Translations under genes and position numbers: made by a program
From: Deroplatys truncata
Lineage: Eukaryota > Arthropoda > Insecta > Mantodea > Mantidae
Length of the DNA: 64,000 bases
Assembly (NCBI GenBank): GCA_030765065.1
Contig: CM060979.1
Coordinates: 19,745,001 to 19,809,000, forward strand
Direction: 5' to 3'
The notes under the pieces: model-generated
Told to the model about the DNA's origin: nothing
Seen by the model: the letters and a program-made list of their open reading frames with translations, nothing else
Databases searched by the model: none
Part shown: one piece after another, positions 1-11,095 of the stretch
How the letters are laid out: the number at the start of each line of letters is the position of its first letter
How positions within the stretch are numbered: position 1 is the first letter of the stretch

Positions 1-163
1 CCACCTGTGTCACGTTAATTTTAAACTGTTGTACGTATGTACATATGTAACTGTGTGTTTCTTAATATTTTAATTCATGCATTACAATGAATGATAGGAG
101 TAAGAGAAAATTTGTGGTGTTGAATGTGAAACTGGAGGCTTTGAAATGACTAAACAAAGGAGA

Positions 164-765
164 CTGAGCGGGATGGCTCAGGTGGTAAAGTCTGTGGCTC
201 GCATTTGGGAGATCCCGGGTTCAAATCCCATGGGCCGACCAATCTGTCTGAAGTTTTTTCGTGGTTTCCCTCAGTCACCAAGGTAAATACCGGATTGGAT
301 ATTTAATACCACGACCCAAAGTTCCACCTTAAGTCTAAAGCAATAGTAAAATGAAGAATAGATGGCAATTGCGAATGCTATGCCATCTGTCCACAGACAA
401 TATAAGCAGTTAGACTGGGCAGCACCCTAATGCCATCTGCACAACACGAAGCAGATCCGGCTGCCATGTGCAGGGGTCTCTGTGGACACCTGACAAAGCA
501 AGATGGCCTTTCCAGGGATGAAACCTAGAAGGCTAACTGTCCACCTTTCTGTGTAAATGTGTAAAGGCAGCAGTTAGACTGGACGGCATCTGCACGGCAT
601 GAAGCAGGTGGTTGCAGGGATGAGACCTAGAAGGCTAACTGTCCGCCTTTCTATATGAGAGCAGCAGTTGGACCAGACGACGCCCTAATGCCATCTACAC
701 GGCACGAAGCAGAAGATCTGGCAGCTGTGCGCTGGACTAGCTGTCCATCACACATCATTCTAAGA
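164..765 (+). repeat. tRNA-derived SINE with internally repeated tail
   Basis: The head resembles a tRNA gene with a pol III internal promoter: an A-box-like TGGCTCAGGTGG at 173-184 and a B-box GGTTCAAATCC at 218-228. The tail, roughly 400-760, holds three diverged copies of a block reading 'gcagttagactg ... ccatctgcac ... gaagcag', two of them followed by 'acctagaaggctaactgtcc'. The acceptor arms do not pair well, so this is a SINE and not a working tRNA gene. Exact ends are uncertain. Confidence 0.7.
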
Positions 766-837
766 GTTATCCATTAACAGATCCATTGCGATATAACCAA
801 GGAGTTAAAGTAACGCAATAAATAGAGTAATAATAAT

Positions 838-1669
838 AATAACAAAGGAGAAACATTAAAAAAGAACTTGCTGCTGATTATGGGGTCAGTGAAGTGACAG
901 TTGGAGATTGGCATAGAAACAGACAAAATTGAGAAGTTTTCATCTAACAAGTGTTCTATTTCATCACTTGAATGGAAGTCAATGAAGAAATCTGAGTATG
1001 AAAAGACGAGTGAAGCTTTGTTCATTTAGTTTACTCAGCAAAGATAAAAGGAAATCCAATTTCAGGGTCTATTCTGCAAGAAAAAGCAGTATTTTTTTAG
1101 GAATAAGTTAAAGGAAGGTGAGGATGAGTTTACTAGAAGTTCAGGATGGTTGGATAGGTGGAAGAAGCAATACGGTATAAGGCAGCTTGCAATTTGCACT
1201 GAAAAATTTTCTGTGGATTCTCAAACTGTTACAAAATGATGTGAGAAATTAAGAAAAATTATATAAGAAGAAAATCTTACTCCTGATCAACTGTATAATT
1301 GTGATGAAACAGGACTAAATTATAAAATGTTTCCTTCTTAAACTCTAACCTCAAAAGAAGAAAAGGCTGCCTGCCCCAGGCTACAAAAAAAGTAAAGAGA
1401 GGTTAACAGTTCTTGCTGTATTGAATGCAAGTGGAGACCATAAACTGAAGCTACTGGTAATAGGGAAGTTTGCTAAGCCTAGAGCTTTAAAAAATATCAC
1501 TGCTTCTGCACTGCCTGTTACATATGTCCACCAAAAATCTGCTTGGATGGACAAAAATATTTTTAAGAAGTGGTTTTTCGAAGATTTTGTTCCTGAGACC
1601 AAAAGATACTTAAACAAAATAGGCTTGCCTTCCAAAGCAATCATTTGACAATGCTGGTTTGCACCCTGG
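838..1669 (+). pseudogene. Jerky/Tigger-like (pogo superfamily) transposase, decayed
   Basis: Broken reading frames read like a Jerky/Tigger transposase in the usual order. First comes a psq-type helix-turn-helix (LAADYGVSEVTVGDWHRNR) near 860-930. A CENP-B/Tc5-type DNA-binding part (GWLDRWKKQYGIR) follows near 1147-1190. Then comes the DDE catalytic core: 'YNCDETGLNY' near 1298, and the 75-codon open stretch 1421-1648 with VIGKFAKPRALKN and KSAWM. The second catalytic aspartate is probably in 'DNAGLHP' just after 1647, in a shifted frame. Several stops and frameshifts make it non-functional. Terminal inverted repeats were not found. Family assignment is by remembered motif pattern. Confidence 0.75.
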
Positions 1670-2055
1670 AAGATCCTATGTTTGAGGAAACACTCACCAA
1701 AACAGAAAAAGTGGTGTGGTGTGCATTCAAAGACGTGTGTTCGAAATTCCTGGGAAATTACAGAGCAGATAACCATATTCAAGTTGAGGAAAATCTGTTA
1801 AGCATATATGAGCTAATGAGCTGCAATATCTCCCTTAGAATTCATTTCCTGCACTCCCATCTTAACTTCTTTCCACCAAATCTGGGAATGGTCAGCGATG
1901 AGCATGAAGAAAGGTTCCACTAGCAAATGTCCCAGATAGAAAGACATTATGCAGGAAAATTGTCTGTTAATATGCTTGTCGACTACTGTTGGTTTCTTGT
2001 CTCTGACTGTTCTGGGCCCAACTACAAAAGGAAGTCTTCCAGAAAAACATTCTAA
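1660..2055 (+). pseudogene. Repeat-encoded domain of unknown function
   Basis: One frame runs from about 1660 to a stop at 2053-2055 with a single internal stop at 1921-1923. It contains TKTEKVVWCAFKDVCSKFLG, then LRIHFLHSHLNFFPPNLG, SDEHEERFH, and after the stop NMLVDYCWFLVSD. I recognise this as a domain found in many arthropod repeat-encoded proteins without a settled function. It follows the Jerky-like transposase directly, replacing the end of the catalytic domain. It may be a fusion or a nested insertion. Confidence 0.6.
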
Positions 2056-2439
2056 AACTGTAAGTTTTTAAAATAATATTTTTAATAGTTTTTTAAACTC
2101 TGACATTTTATCAGTAATTAGCACATTCTTTTCAATAAAATGGGTACTTTTGAACGCTCAGGTAGTAAAATTTTGCCTTTGGAACTACAACCATCAAAAA
2201 AACATCAAATTTTTAAGAAAACTATTGAATTTGATTGCCAAAGAAAACAGTACGTGATAGGGGATTTTTTTACATCAAGTTCGAATTTAGGAGACCCAAA
2301 TTAGTAAAAGTTACCTATTTTCATTTCATTGCATGAAAAAAGTTAAAATTTTGTTGTACAGTGTTAGAGTTTAAAGAGCCCACTGAAGCCAAGGTAGCTA
2401 ATCCTATCAGTATTTACAGTCTGTTACATTTGATCCAAT

Positions 2440-2690
2440 AAGTTAATTTTGACAATTATCTAAGGTTAACTGTAATGAGGCTTCATTATTATTTCTGAAG
2501 ACAGAATTTGTATCATCAGCAAATAGTATACTATGTGCAGGTGCATGGTGAAACGGAATATCATTTATGTATAATAAAAATAGTAGTGGACTTAATACTG
2601 AACCTTGTGGGACACCACACTTACAAACTTGTGCATCAAATTGCTTGTTTTCAATTACCACCATGTAGGAACTATTTCTGAGATATGCAC
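2440..2690 (-). pseudogene. Non-LTR retrotransposon reverse transcriptase fragment
   Basis: The 73-codon open stretch encodes the palm of a LINE reverse transcriptase: GVPQGSVLSPLLFLLYIND (motif B region), then SILFADDT with the catalytic aspartate pair. Only these motifs remain. The fragment stops at 2690, where an LTR begins, so it was probably cut by that insertion or truncated earlier. It is a different LINE family from the one that recurs further right. Confidence 0.8.
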
Positions 2691-3706
2691 TGAGGCAGTA
2701 TTTTAATACCTGAATAATTTCAATTGTATTATATAAGTAAATTCAATAACAGCCCACCCTGAAACAATATGTATGTAATAATTATTTAAAATGTATGTAA
2801 CAGTCATTGCACATGCTTATTTTTATTATAAACATGTTTTATTAATGTTATGTGAATACATTATATACTTTAATAATGCAAGAGCTGTGAGAATAATAAG
2901 CTTTAAGTTGCTAACAATGAGGTAATAATGAGGTAACCTTGTAGCAATAATGAGTTTAAGAGTTTGAAAATTACTAGTCATGATTATAGCAACAATAATG
3001 TAATATTCAGTAACAGCTTAAAATTAGCCAATCAACAGCAAAGAAAAGCTTTAAGTAAAATGCAGATATTCTATTGGACTAGAATTAGCCAATCAGAGAC
3101 TTGAAATACTGAAGCTTACGGGTTTTGATCGTTGAAAGTTGCTCAGTTGCTGGCAAGCCTTGGTAGTGAACAGATGGAAGATGTGTTCTCTACAGAGATA
3201 TTACGTGTGAATCATAAAATATGTATACGCGCTAAGTGAAAGTATTAAAGATTCTCACAGTTCTTAAAAAGTGTAGTGCTTTATAAACATGTGCAAGGAT
3301 TAATAAAAGAAGTGAATTTAAAAAGTTAAATTCTGTGATGTCTACATTCTTGTTGCACCACGCCTTGACTAAGATACATGACTCTACAAACATTACTGAT
3401 GCAGCCGAGGCAAATTCAAACATAAATAATATATAGAAGCGATGTTAATAACAAAGTTAAATATTATAGTGTAAAACACTCCATTATAGTGTAAAACACT
3501 CCATTATAGTGTATTACACTCCAGTGTAATAAAAAAACACATCTTGAAATCAGCTTATCATATGTAGCAGCATATTGCGTAATAACAGTAACTATTACGT
3601 AATCAACAAATTCAAACCGATGCCCAAAGCGTGTTGCAAACTCCTTAAAGCAACTAAAATTTACGTAAAAAAATAATTTATACATAACCAAATAACTTCT
3701 TTAAGT
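2691..3706 (+). repeat. LTR (about 1.0 kb) of a retrotransposon, copy 1
   Basis: It starts TGAGGCAGTATTTTAATACC and ends just before TGGCTCCCATACGTGGGGC at 3707-3725, which looks like a primer binding site. A second copy in inverse orientation lies at 53340-54327 and aligns over nearly the whole length, including the part reading 'gtttgtagagtcatgta'. No partner LTR or internal coding region follows, so this is a solo or truncated LTR. Open frames inside it are accidental. Confidence 0.7.
3463..3522 (+). repeat. 20-bp tandem repeat, three units
   Basis: The unit ATTATAGTGTAAAACACTCC is present three times in a row; the third unit differs at two positions (ATTACACT in place of AAAACACT). The equivalent place in the inverse LTR copy near 53545-53575 has a single unit, so the expansion happened after the copies separated. 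Confidence 0.85.
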
Positions 3707-3981
3707 TGGCTCCCATACGTGGGGCAGATAAAAATAAATTATGTAAATATATTACATGAAGAAAAATACACTTCAGCACCAAACAATTTGCTATTCCTCT
3801 TATACGTAGCTGCAACAGAATTTAATGCTTTAACATGTGCAAGGTGAAAATCTATAACACTGTGTTCGCCCACAAACCTGTAAAAAGTGCTTCCACTTCT
3901 GTACATTTTACAGGCAAACTGTAAACATAGGCAAGTTCGCAGTTAAGGTTTTAGTAAATGTTAATGGATTGCAAGACTTAC
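3707..3981. other. LTR-downstream leader and FAN1 intron sequence
   Basis: Bases 3707-3725 form the PBS-like motif after the LTR. The remainder is non-coding intron, with weak similarity to 21840-22010 ('gtgaaaatctataacac'), probably a shared old repeat. It ends at the FAN1 splice donor. Confidence 0.45.
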
Positions 3982-4209
3982 CCTAGCATTTCATCCCTGC
4001 TGGCAAAAACAGGTCTTGTCCTCAGTATATTGTACGATGGGTAAACAATTCTGTTAGATTCCACAAAATGCTTTAGCGTCAGCAATCTTGAGCTCTCTCT
4101 GTCAGCAGCGTTGTCTTGATGTGTTATGGAAAACAATGTCAGAAGCCTCTGAATGACTTCTCTGTGTGTGCCACATAGTTTGATGCAATATCCAAGCTGC
4201 GCCAACACC
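3982..4209 (-). CDS. FAN1: FAN1 exon (third exon seen): start of the region after the SAP domain
   Basis: This 228-base exon of Fanconi-associated nuclease 1 begins after a classic pyrimidine tract and AG (CCCACCCAAG) and ends at a GTAAGT donor. Entered in phase 2 from the exon at 22307-22493, it reads VLAQLGYCIKLCGTHREVIQ, then LLTLFSIT, NRIVYPSYNI and VFASRDEMLG. These match the vertebrate FAN1 segment between the SAP domain and the TPR-like domain, including the 'FPSY' and 'RD(D/E)' landmarks. No stop or frameshift is present. The next exons, with the TPR-like helices and the VRR_NUC catalytic domain, should lie left of the window, because nothing in 1-3980 on this strand fits them. Confidence 0.9.
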
Positions 4210-4299
4210 CTTGGGTGGGAGGGAAAGAAAAAATAAGAACCAATTACCTATTACAGATTTTATATGTTGCCTTTATACGATTATAATAAATATGCAGTC

Positions 4300-4580
4300 G
4301 TAAACTTTTATGGCCAGGGTCAGAATTATAACTAGTGAATTCTTCCGGGCTAATAAACCGTGGCATGCTGGAGTTTTGACAGTCGCAACTGATTCATTGG
4401 CTGGAGCTGCTATGGTATTTATACATGAGCTGCATGCAGGGCATTGGTTCGGCTGGACAGGGTGATGTGGAGAGTGTGGTGGGCGGGGCTTGGCCACTCC
4501 AGTGTTGTTGGTTGCTGATTGGCTCACATGCTTTTTGTGTGTTACTGCCTGGTTTTTTATACTCAAGTACTGGAAGCCGG
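4300..4580 (-). repeat. Retroelement terminal fragment, inverse partner of 4735-5050
   Basis: Read on the minus strand, this stretch shares a run of landmarks with 4735-5050: 'ccaagcc..gcccacca', 'cagctc..atataaatacca', 'caaaactccagca' and 'gaattca'. The two copies face each other about 150 bases apart. The open frame inside is probably accidental. Confidence 0.55.
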
Positions 4581-4734
4581 TTGTATTCAGTTTGAAAGCT
4601 TCTTCCTTTCTATTTAAGTTATTCAGGTGTTCGTAAATTTCTATTGCTTTCGTTGTAGTCTGGCGTAATAGTACGGCATTGAAGAAAGAATAGTCGTCTC
4701 ATTATATTGAATGACACTGAACACAGAGATGCTG

Positions 4735-5050
4735 CCGTCTGGGCCAGCTGGACAAGTCTGCAGTCACAGGACATGCTCTATGGACAGAAGGGGAACATAT
4801 AATTCAATGGAGAGGCCAAGCCTTGCCCACCACATCACCCAGTCCAGCCAAACCAGTACCGTGAGAGCAGCTCGCATATAAATACCACAGTAGCTCCAGC
4901 TAACGAGTCATTGCGACTGAGCCTTCACCCAGAAGATTAAGACTACGCCACTGAAGATGTTCACTGCAGATGTGGACGAAACGTCTGGATTCAAAACTCC
5001 AGCAGACAACGGCTTATTAGCGCACAAGAATTCAGTAGCTGTAATTAAAC
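4735..5050 (+). repeat. Retroelement terminal fragment (Penelope-like end suspected)
   Basis: It contains 'gatgtggacgaaacgtctgg' (4971-4990), a type of sequence often seen at the ends of Penelope-like elements, and a TATA-like 'catataaata'. It is a diverged inverse copy of 4300-4580. The Penelope link is inference from memory; no coding part is attached. Confidence 0.45.
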
Positions 5051-5817
5051 TTATGAACTATACAAGATCAAAGAGTACTGTTTACAGCAAACCATACATA
5101 AATTAAAGTAATACATAGATATAAATAATGTACCAAAGCAATTTTTATGTCCTATCTTAAGCCATACAGGGTGGAAAGAGCATGTTCTTTAAACTATGAA
5201 AGAGCATGTTCTTTTTACGGTTTTTCCTTAATAAATTTTTTTCCATAAAATTTCTGTTCTTGAGGTAATTACTATTTTATTTTGCACAATATTGCAACAC
5301 AGCAAATTCAACAGGTTCACTTTACATTCAACAGGTTAATTTTTAATTCGTCAACTTCTGCTGCTATGACAACCAACAAATAAACAGAAAACTACACATG
5401 ATTGTAACGTAACCTAAATATCATACGGAATATGGAATGAGGAAGTATTTACAATATTATGCAAATTATTAATAGGAGCCCTTATTTATAAAGTAAATAA
5501 AAGTTTTAGAAACCCAAGTTACAAGATTATGCTTCCTTTCTTTGTGATTTATAAAACTCTGTGAATAATTAAAGCAAGACAAGAACACAAAATCAATGAC
5601 AACTTCTTTTTAATGTTTACAGAAATTGTTCAACATGTGCATCCCTCGCCAACTCACATGCCTCACAATGTTTTCTTCAAGTCTGCTGCATGCTATGAAA
5701 TACGTGTGGGTTGTTTTTATTTCTTCCTCTGCTCAAAGTATTCTTTCTTGCAACGTTTGCACATCAGGCACTTCTGTTATGTATACACGAGTTTTCATAT
5801 CATCCCAAAGAAAAAAA

Positions 5818-6712
5818 TCTGATGCGTTACACTCACATAACTTTCTCTACTCTTGTACAAACTATTTTTACAAACACTTATTCTCCATCTACTTCATGTT
5901 ACACGAGATAAACATTTGCAGACTCTATCTTACTGCTAATTTTCTTGTAGATGTAAGGGGAATATACATTTACAACGGCAATATAGAAATACAGCAGCCT
6001 TTAAGCACATACATATCTCTTAATAGCTGGTTGCTAGGTGCAGCACCATTCTCTTTCCCACAGATTAATACTCTTTGCATATCCAAGACAAAAAAATGAA
6101 TAATGAATTCCCATTTGAGAAAAGTATTGAAAAATTTAAGGGAATAACAAGCAATATCTCGAAAATGGTTCACTCAACAAAAAAATGTATGACATAAATT
6201 GTGTATTTTAACGCGATCTACATTTTTTGTGGAGTAAAATTTTGTCTATCTCTTATGGTTTACCAGTTATGCAAAAGTTGTTCACAATAAAGAGTACTTT
6301 TGGAGACATTCCCAGGAAATTCAAGATATACATTTTATTTGTCATAAAAATATCTTAAACATATGATATTTTAATCAAAATCGTTAGAGCCATTTTTGAG
6401 AAAATTAAAATTTTCGAAAAATCTTCCATGTAAAGGGTACTCTGGGGTGGGGGGGTTTTCTTGAAAACCTTCGTGTCGCATCCTTGGAAGATACTGAACC
6501 TAAATACCAAGTTTGGTGTTTATCCAACTGTTCATTTCTGAGTTATGCTGTTCACAGACACACACAGTCAGACACACGGACATGTTTCCAAAAATGCTTT
6601 TTTTGGATTCAGGGGGTCTCAAAACATGTATTTCTGGTGAAATCTCGGTATCGAAATTTTGGATGGAATACAATACTTCCCCTACTTACTATACGTAGTA
6701 GAGAAAGTAAAA
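5818..6712 (+). repeat. Family X repeat, copy A (near full length)
   Basis: This is a complete-looking member of the most abundant repeat in the window. It starts with 'tctgatgcgttacactcaca' and ends 'gtagagaaagtaaaa'. Inset from the ends is an inverted pair ACTTTCTCTAC / GTAGAGAAAGT. Internal landmarks shared by all copies are 'tctatctcttatggtttacc', 'cattcccaggaaattcaaga', 'cataccaagtttggt'-like text near 6505, and 'tctcaaaacatgtatttc' near 6618. No long conserved open frame exists, so it is likely a non-autonomous element. Confidence 0.85.
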
Positions 6713-6724
6713 ATCATTTGGATT

Positions 6725-7560
6725 TAAATCTGGTGATCTTGGTGGCCATCTTATTGATCCATTCCGATTGATCCAGCATTCTATGTAGGTGTTGCATAGA
6801 TGGTCACACACTTCTACGTATGTGTTGAGGTGAGCCATCATGTAATAACCATATATCATTTCTTACTTCCAGGGGAACATCCTCTAGCAGAACTGGTAAC
6901 ATTTCTTAAAGAAATGGAGATAGATGTCAAAACCTGAAGAAGAATTTCTGGACTGATTAGCTTCCTATGACTCCTACCCAAACATTTACATAAAATCTGT
7001 CTTCTTATTGCATGTGGATTGCCATAAGCCCAGTTGTGTGAATTATGGCAATTAGTTAATCCACTTCTGGTAAACGTTGCTTTATCCATTGGAAAAATTT
7101 TAAGGGGACAGTCTCCTCCTTGTTGAAGAAACCATTCAGAAAATGCTACCCTTGGTCCATAATCTGCTTCAGAGAGATACTGGATGCACGGAGTATGATA
7201 AGGGCATAGCAATTCTTCTTTTAGTGTTCTCAAAACAGTCCAATGGAATACACTGATAGTGTGAGCTACACCATGGCTGCTGCTTCCAGGATCTTCTTCT
7301 ACCAAGTGAACGATTTATTCTTCTTGTGCAACATTTCTTTGACCAACTCCTTCAACGTGAGGAGATATGCTTCCTGTATCTAGAACTCTTTGACAGATGA
7401 AAACAAATATCCTATGATGTGGCGCTCATCTATTTGGAAATCTTTCTCAATAAATTCTTGCCACAGCTGCTGCATTACAATGTGTTTCACCATAAAGGAG
7501 TAGCATTTCAAGATAATCAGCATTAGCACAGTCAGCCACTTTGTAACTGACAATCAGCTG
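6725..7560 (-). pseudogene. Tc1/mariner-like transposase remnant
   Basis: Minus-strand frames contain parts of a DDE transposase in order: a conserved lead-in (EMLHKKNKSFTW near 7320), a central block in the 149-codon open stretch 6856-7305 with LSEADYGPRVAFSEWFLQQG, MDKATFTRSGLTNCHNSHNW and ENPHA-like 'GNPHAIRRQ', then RWPPRSPDLN near 6735, which carries the last catalytic aspartate. The expected 'TDEATFTR' aspartate-glutamate is changed to MDKATFTR. Frameshifts break it. It is the likely source of the surrounding TIR element. Confidence 0.75.
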
Positions 7561-7942
7561 TTTCAAAAACATGCTTTAAGTGAAATAAACAACTGCTGAA
7601 GTGTGTTTCTTTTGATGTCATGCTGTGTAGTTTCGTGGCTAATGATGTAGATTCAACTGAGACATATTTTAAAAGCTTATAATAATAGTAAGTGTGAATT
7701 GTTTTAATTCAAAATGTATTTAAACATGCAGAAAATATGTATCTTTCAATCTCCTCTAAGAAATGTTTGAAAAAGTATTTGAGTTTCATAAAATCTTAAT
7801 TTAAAATACAGTTAATATTAAGCAATTTTTGCTTTTCTCTCACAAATATCTTTAAAAACAGCAAAACTGCACTAAGATATCATTCTATTCATTATAAAGA
7901 GTCATACTGTTCAAGGATGATCATAAGTCACCTTCCACCTTG

Positions 7943-8389
7943 TATTATTTAGTGAATGAATACAAGACATGTTGTAGTAGGAATGGTAGAACTTCACTTT
8001 TAAATCTGCTTGGTTTGTTTATCTGTTTGACAGAACCCAGTTATTTATTGTATAGTTTTGTTCCTACATTAATTACATTGCATTTATAGGTATCTGTTCT
8101 ACAATATTGTACACTTGTAAGTCACATTTATTTCTCATATCCCAGTCATGGTATTCACTGTTTTTAACTAAATGTCCCAAATGGAATCTAATTAAACACA
8201 CAATGTCCAAAATAAATATATAGCTTCATGTACTTAAGTATATTGTTACAGAATAGGAAACTAGCTTTCTCATATCTGCATAAACCTTCCTTCTAACGGC
8301 TCCTTTCTTTTCCGTGTGATAAAATTATAAATTCCATAAACAGATATTCTTAGTTAATTTTAATCAAAATTTAAAATAAATAAACAATC
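7943..8389. other. No feature recognised
   Basis: AT-rich intron sequence of FAN1. I see no coding pattern, repeat or inverted ends here. Confidence 0.4.
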
Positions 8390-8660
8390 TAAAATTTGGA
8401 GGAGCAGTTTTTTCTACAAAAAAGGGAGAACTTACCAAATGAAATAAGACGTAGAAGAATTTTGATTTTAAGATCAGAAGAACACAAGAAAGAACTTGGG
8501 AAATACATGGTGAAGGCAAGACAAAAATGGTTATGGAAGTTGGACAACACTAATGGGCTCGACAATGAGAATAAGGATGGATGAGCAAAGTATAATATGT
8601 CTATCCCATTAGACACCTGGGGTTAAATATAATGGGGTACAGAAGAAAATCAACTACAAT
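8390..8660 (+). pseudogene. 3' end of the recurrent LINE (5'-truncated)
   Basis: The 62-codon open stretch at 8396-8584 ends in KELGKYMVKARQKWLWKLDN, the same C-terminal pattern as IGEYMGRVREKWFRKIK (37080-37130) and GEYLSKVKKKWLWTIK (31810-31860). It is followed by a short 3' untranslated part ('ccattagacacctggggtta'). All upstream parts are lost, as is usual for 5'-truncated LINE insertions. Confidence 0.7.
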
Positions 8661-8913
8661 TTATTATAAAAATGTATATAAATTGCTATGCTTTTTCTGA
8701 TGTGTAAATAATAAATTTATTAGTTTTTCAGTTTCCACAGTGAATTGTATAGCTTTGTTCTGTAAACTGAGTAATTTTAGGGAATCCGGGATGAGCTTGT
8801 TAGGCACATATAAATGGAGGATATTACCATTGCTAGATTTAAAAGTAATTAGAAAACCAAAACAAAGTTGATATCTACAGGAAGGCCACACATTCTGAAA
8901 ATTACATAAAAAA

Positions 8914-10634
8914 TCTGTGATACATTCACATGACTTTCTCTCCCTCTAATCTTATTAGTGGATATACAAACTATTCTTACTAAAGCTTATTTTTCAATCT
9001 ACTGTATTCTAATCCAAATAAATCTTTGCAAAATAGCTACATTATACATTTCATTATAGATATTAACAGAACAGCGATAGTCACATGTTTTGGATGCTAT
9101 ATGCTTGCATTAAAATTCCATACTGTTTTCTTGCAATAGTGAGAAACAACTGAAAATCGATGGGACTTTAAAAGAATGACAAGTACTGAACAATTTTCCT
9201 TCAATAATTCCCTGATTCTTTTAATAACGGATAATTCTGAAGCTGCTTATGGAACAAAAAAACCTTATTTTAAGTGAATTGTGTGTTTTAAAGAGATCTA
9301 CATTTTTTGTGTGGTACATTTTCATCTGTCACTTAACGTTTACCAGCTATACAAGTTTATAGAAAGTTCCTTCCGAATGAAGGGAACTTCAAAGGCTATT
9401 CCCAGAAAATTCAAGATATACATTTTATTTGTAATCTAAATATATTTCATATATGGTACTTTAATCAAAATCGTTTGATTTTAGAAAATCAAAATTTTCG
9501 AGAAATATTCCATGTAAAGAGTAGTTTGGGGTGGAGGGATTTTCTTGAAAATTTTTGTATCACATCCTTGGAAGATACTGAACTCAAATACCAAGTTTGG
9601 TATTTAACCGACTTTTTGTTATGCTGTTCACAGACGCACAGATAAACACAAACACACACAAATATGTTTCCAAAAATGCTTTTTTTTTTTTTTTTACTTT
9701 CTCTACTACGTACAGTAAGTAGGGGAACTTGTATTCCACCCAAAAATTCGATACCAAGATTTCACTGGAAATATATGTTTTGAGACCCCCTGAATCCAAA
9801 AAAAGCATTTTTGGAAACATGTCTGTGTGTGTGTCTGTGAACAGCATAACTCAGAAACGAACAGTCGGATAAACACCAAACTTGGTATTTAGGTTCAGTA
9901 TCTTCCAGAGATGCGACACGAAGGTTTTCAAGAAAATCCCCCTCCCCAGATTACCCTTTACATGGAACATCTTTCGAAAATTTTAATTTTCTCAAAAATG
10001 GCTGTAACGATTTTGATTAAAATATCATATGTTTAAGATATTTTCATGACAAATGAAATGTATATCTTGAATTTTCTGGGAATGTCTCCAAAAGTATTCT
10101 TCATTGTGAACGACTTTTGCATAACTGGTAAACCGTAAGAGATAGACAAAATTTTACTACACAAAAACTGCAGATCGTGTTAAAATACACAATTTATGTC
10201 ATATACATTTTTTTTTTTTTTTTGTGTTGAGTGAACCATTTTCGAGATATTGCTTGTTATTCCCTTAAATTTTCCAATACTTATACCTTTTCTCAAATGG
10301 AAATTCGTTATTTTATTTTTTTTTGTCTTGGACATGCAAAGAGAATGGAATACTCTACATAGCAACCAGCTCTTAAAATATTTGACTATAGCTTAAATGC
10401 TACCATATTCCCCTTGCATCTACAAGAAAATTAGCAATAAGATTAACATCTCGATTAACATGTAGCATATGGAGAATAAGCGTTTGTAAAAATAGTTTGT
10501 ACAAGAGTATAGAAAGTCATGTGAGTGTAACACATTCAGGGAGCCTCAAAACATGTATTTCCAGTGAAATCACAGTATTGAATTTTTGGGTGGCATGCAA
10601 TATCCTCTCTACTTACTATGTACATGGTAGAGAA
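8914..10634 (+). repeat. Family X repeat, copy B, split by copy C
   Basis: Copy B runs from 'tctgtgatacattcacatga' (8908 onward) to the run of T at 9686, then resumes at 10536 with 'cattcagggagcctcaaaac' and ends 'ggtagagaaatcaaaaa'. The missing join ('gctttttttggattcagg' in other copies) is exactly where inverse copy C begins and ends. B is clearly more diverged than C. Confidence 0.8.
9687..10535 (-). repeat. Family X repeat, copy C, inserted in copy B
   Basis: This is a full-length inverse copy: it opens 'actttctctactacgtacag' and closes 'gaaagtcatgtgagtgtaac'. Both ends correspond to the ends of copies A, E and F, which helps define the element limits. Confidence 0.85.
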
Positions 10635-11095
10635 ATCAAAAACAATTGTTTCAACCCAGTCCCACACAAACATGCAGTCCTAAACAGTTTGATCCACAGA
10701 TTGGTTTACATACCAATAACAGAAACAGAATGCAAACAAGAATATAAACATACAGTTAACACAGCTATAAACAATGGCTTTACCAAACAAATAATCAACA
10801 AAAGATAAGCATAATTCAAGAAACAAAAACACATTAAAGATATCACAGTAACTCAACAAAAATACAAAATGATTTTCAAAAAGTTTGCTTTTCATCCCAA
10901 GTACTCACTACAAATTCCACATCTGTCTAGCTCCACAAAAGAGAAATTATTATATTACAATTTTGCTATATTGCATATAGCAATAATTTCTCTAGAGTCT
11001 AAAGAAATTATTCTGCAACAAATCAAAGGACCAAAACCTCAGAACAAAAAAGCAGGAATCTATCAAATTAATTGCCCAGAATGTGATCAAATCTA

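Larger units (their letters stand above)
5167..7942 (-). mobile_element. Tc1/mariner-type DNA transposon, decayed, carrying an X repeat
   Basis: The ends CAGGGTGGAA (5167) and TTCCACCTTG (ending 7942) are inverted repeats, each flanked by TA, the target typical of Tc1/mariner elements. Inside is a minus-strand transposase remnant (6725-7560) and a family X repeat (5818-6712), which accounts for about 0.9 kb of the length. The terminal match is short (about 10 bases with one mismatch), so the limits are tentative. A similar end is seen at 23573-25894. Confidence 0.5.

Noticed and set aside
173..240. Possible functional tRNA gene
   Set aside because: A and B boxes are present, but the acceptor and anticodon stems do not pair well and SINE tail sequence follows.
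1381..1782. 133-codon minus-strand open frame
   Set aside because: Antisense to the Jerky-like transposase; no recognised motif.
5626..6099. 157-codon open frame over X copy A
   Set aside because: The frame is not conserved in the other X copies, so it is chance.
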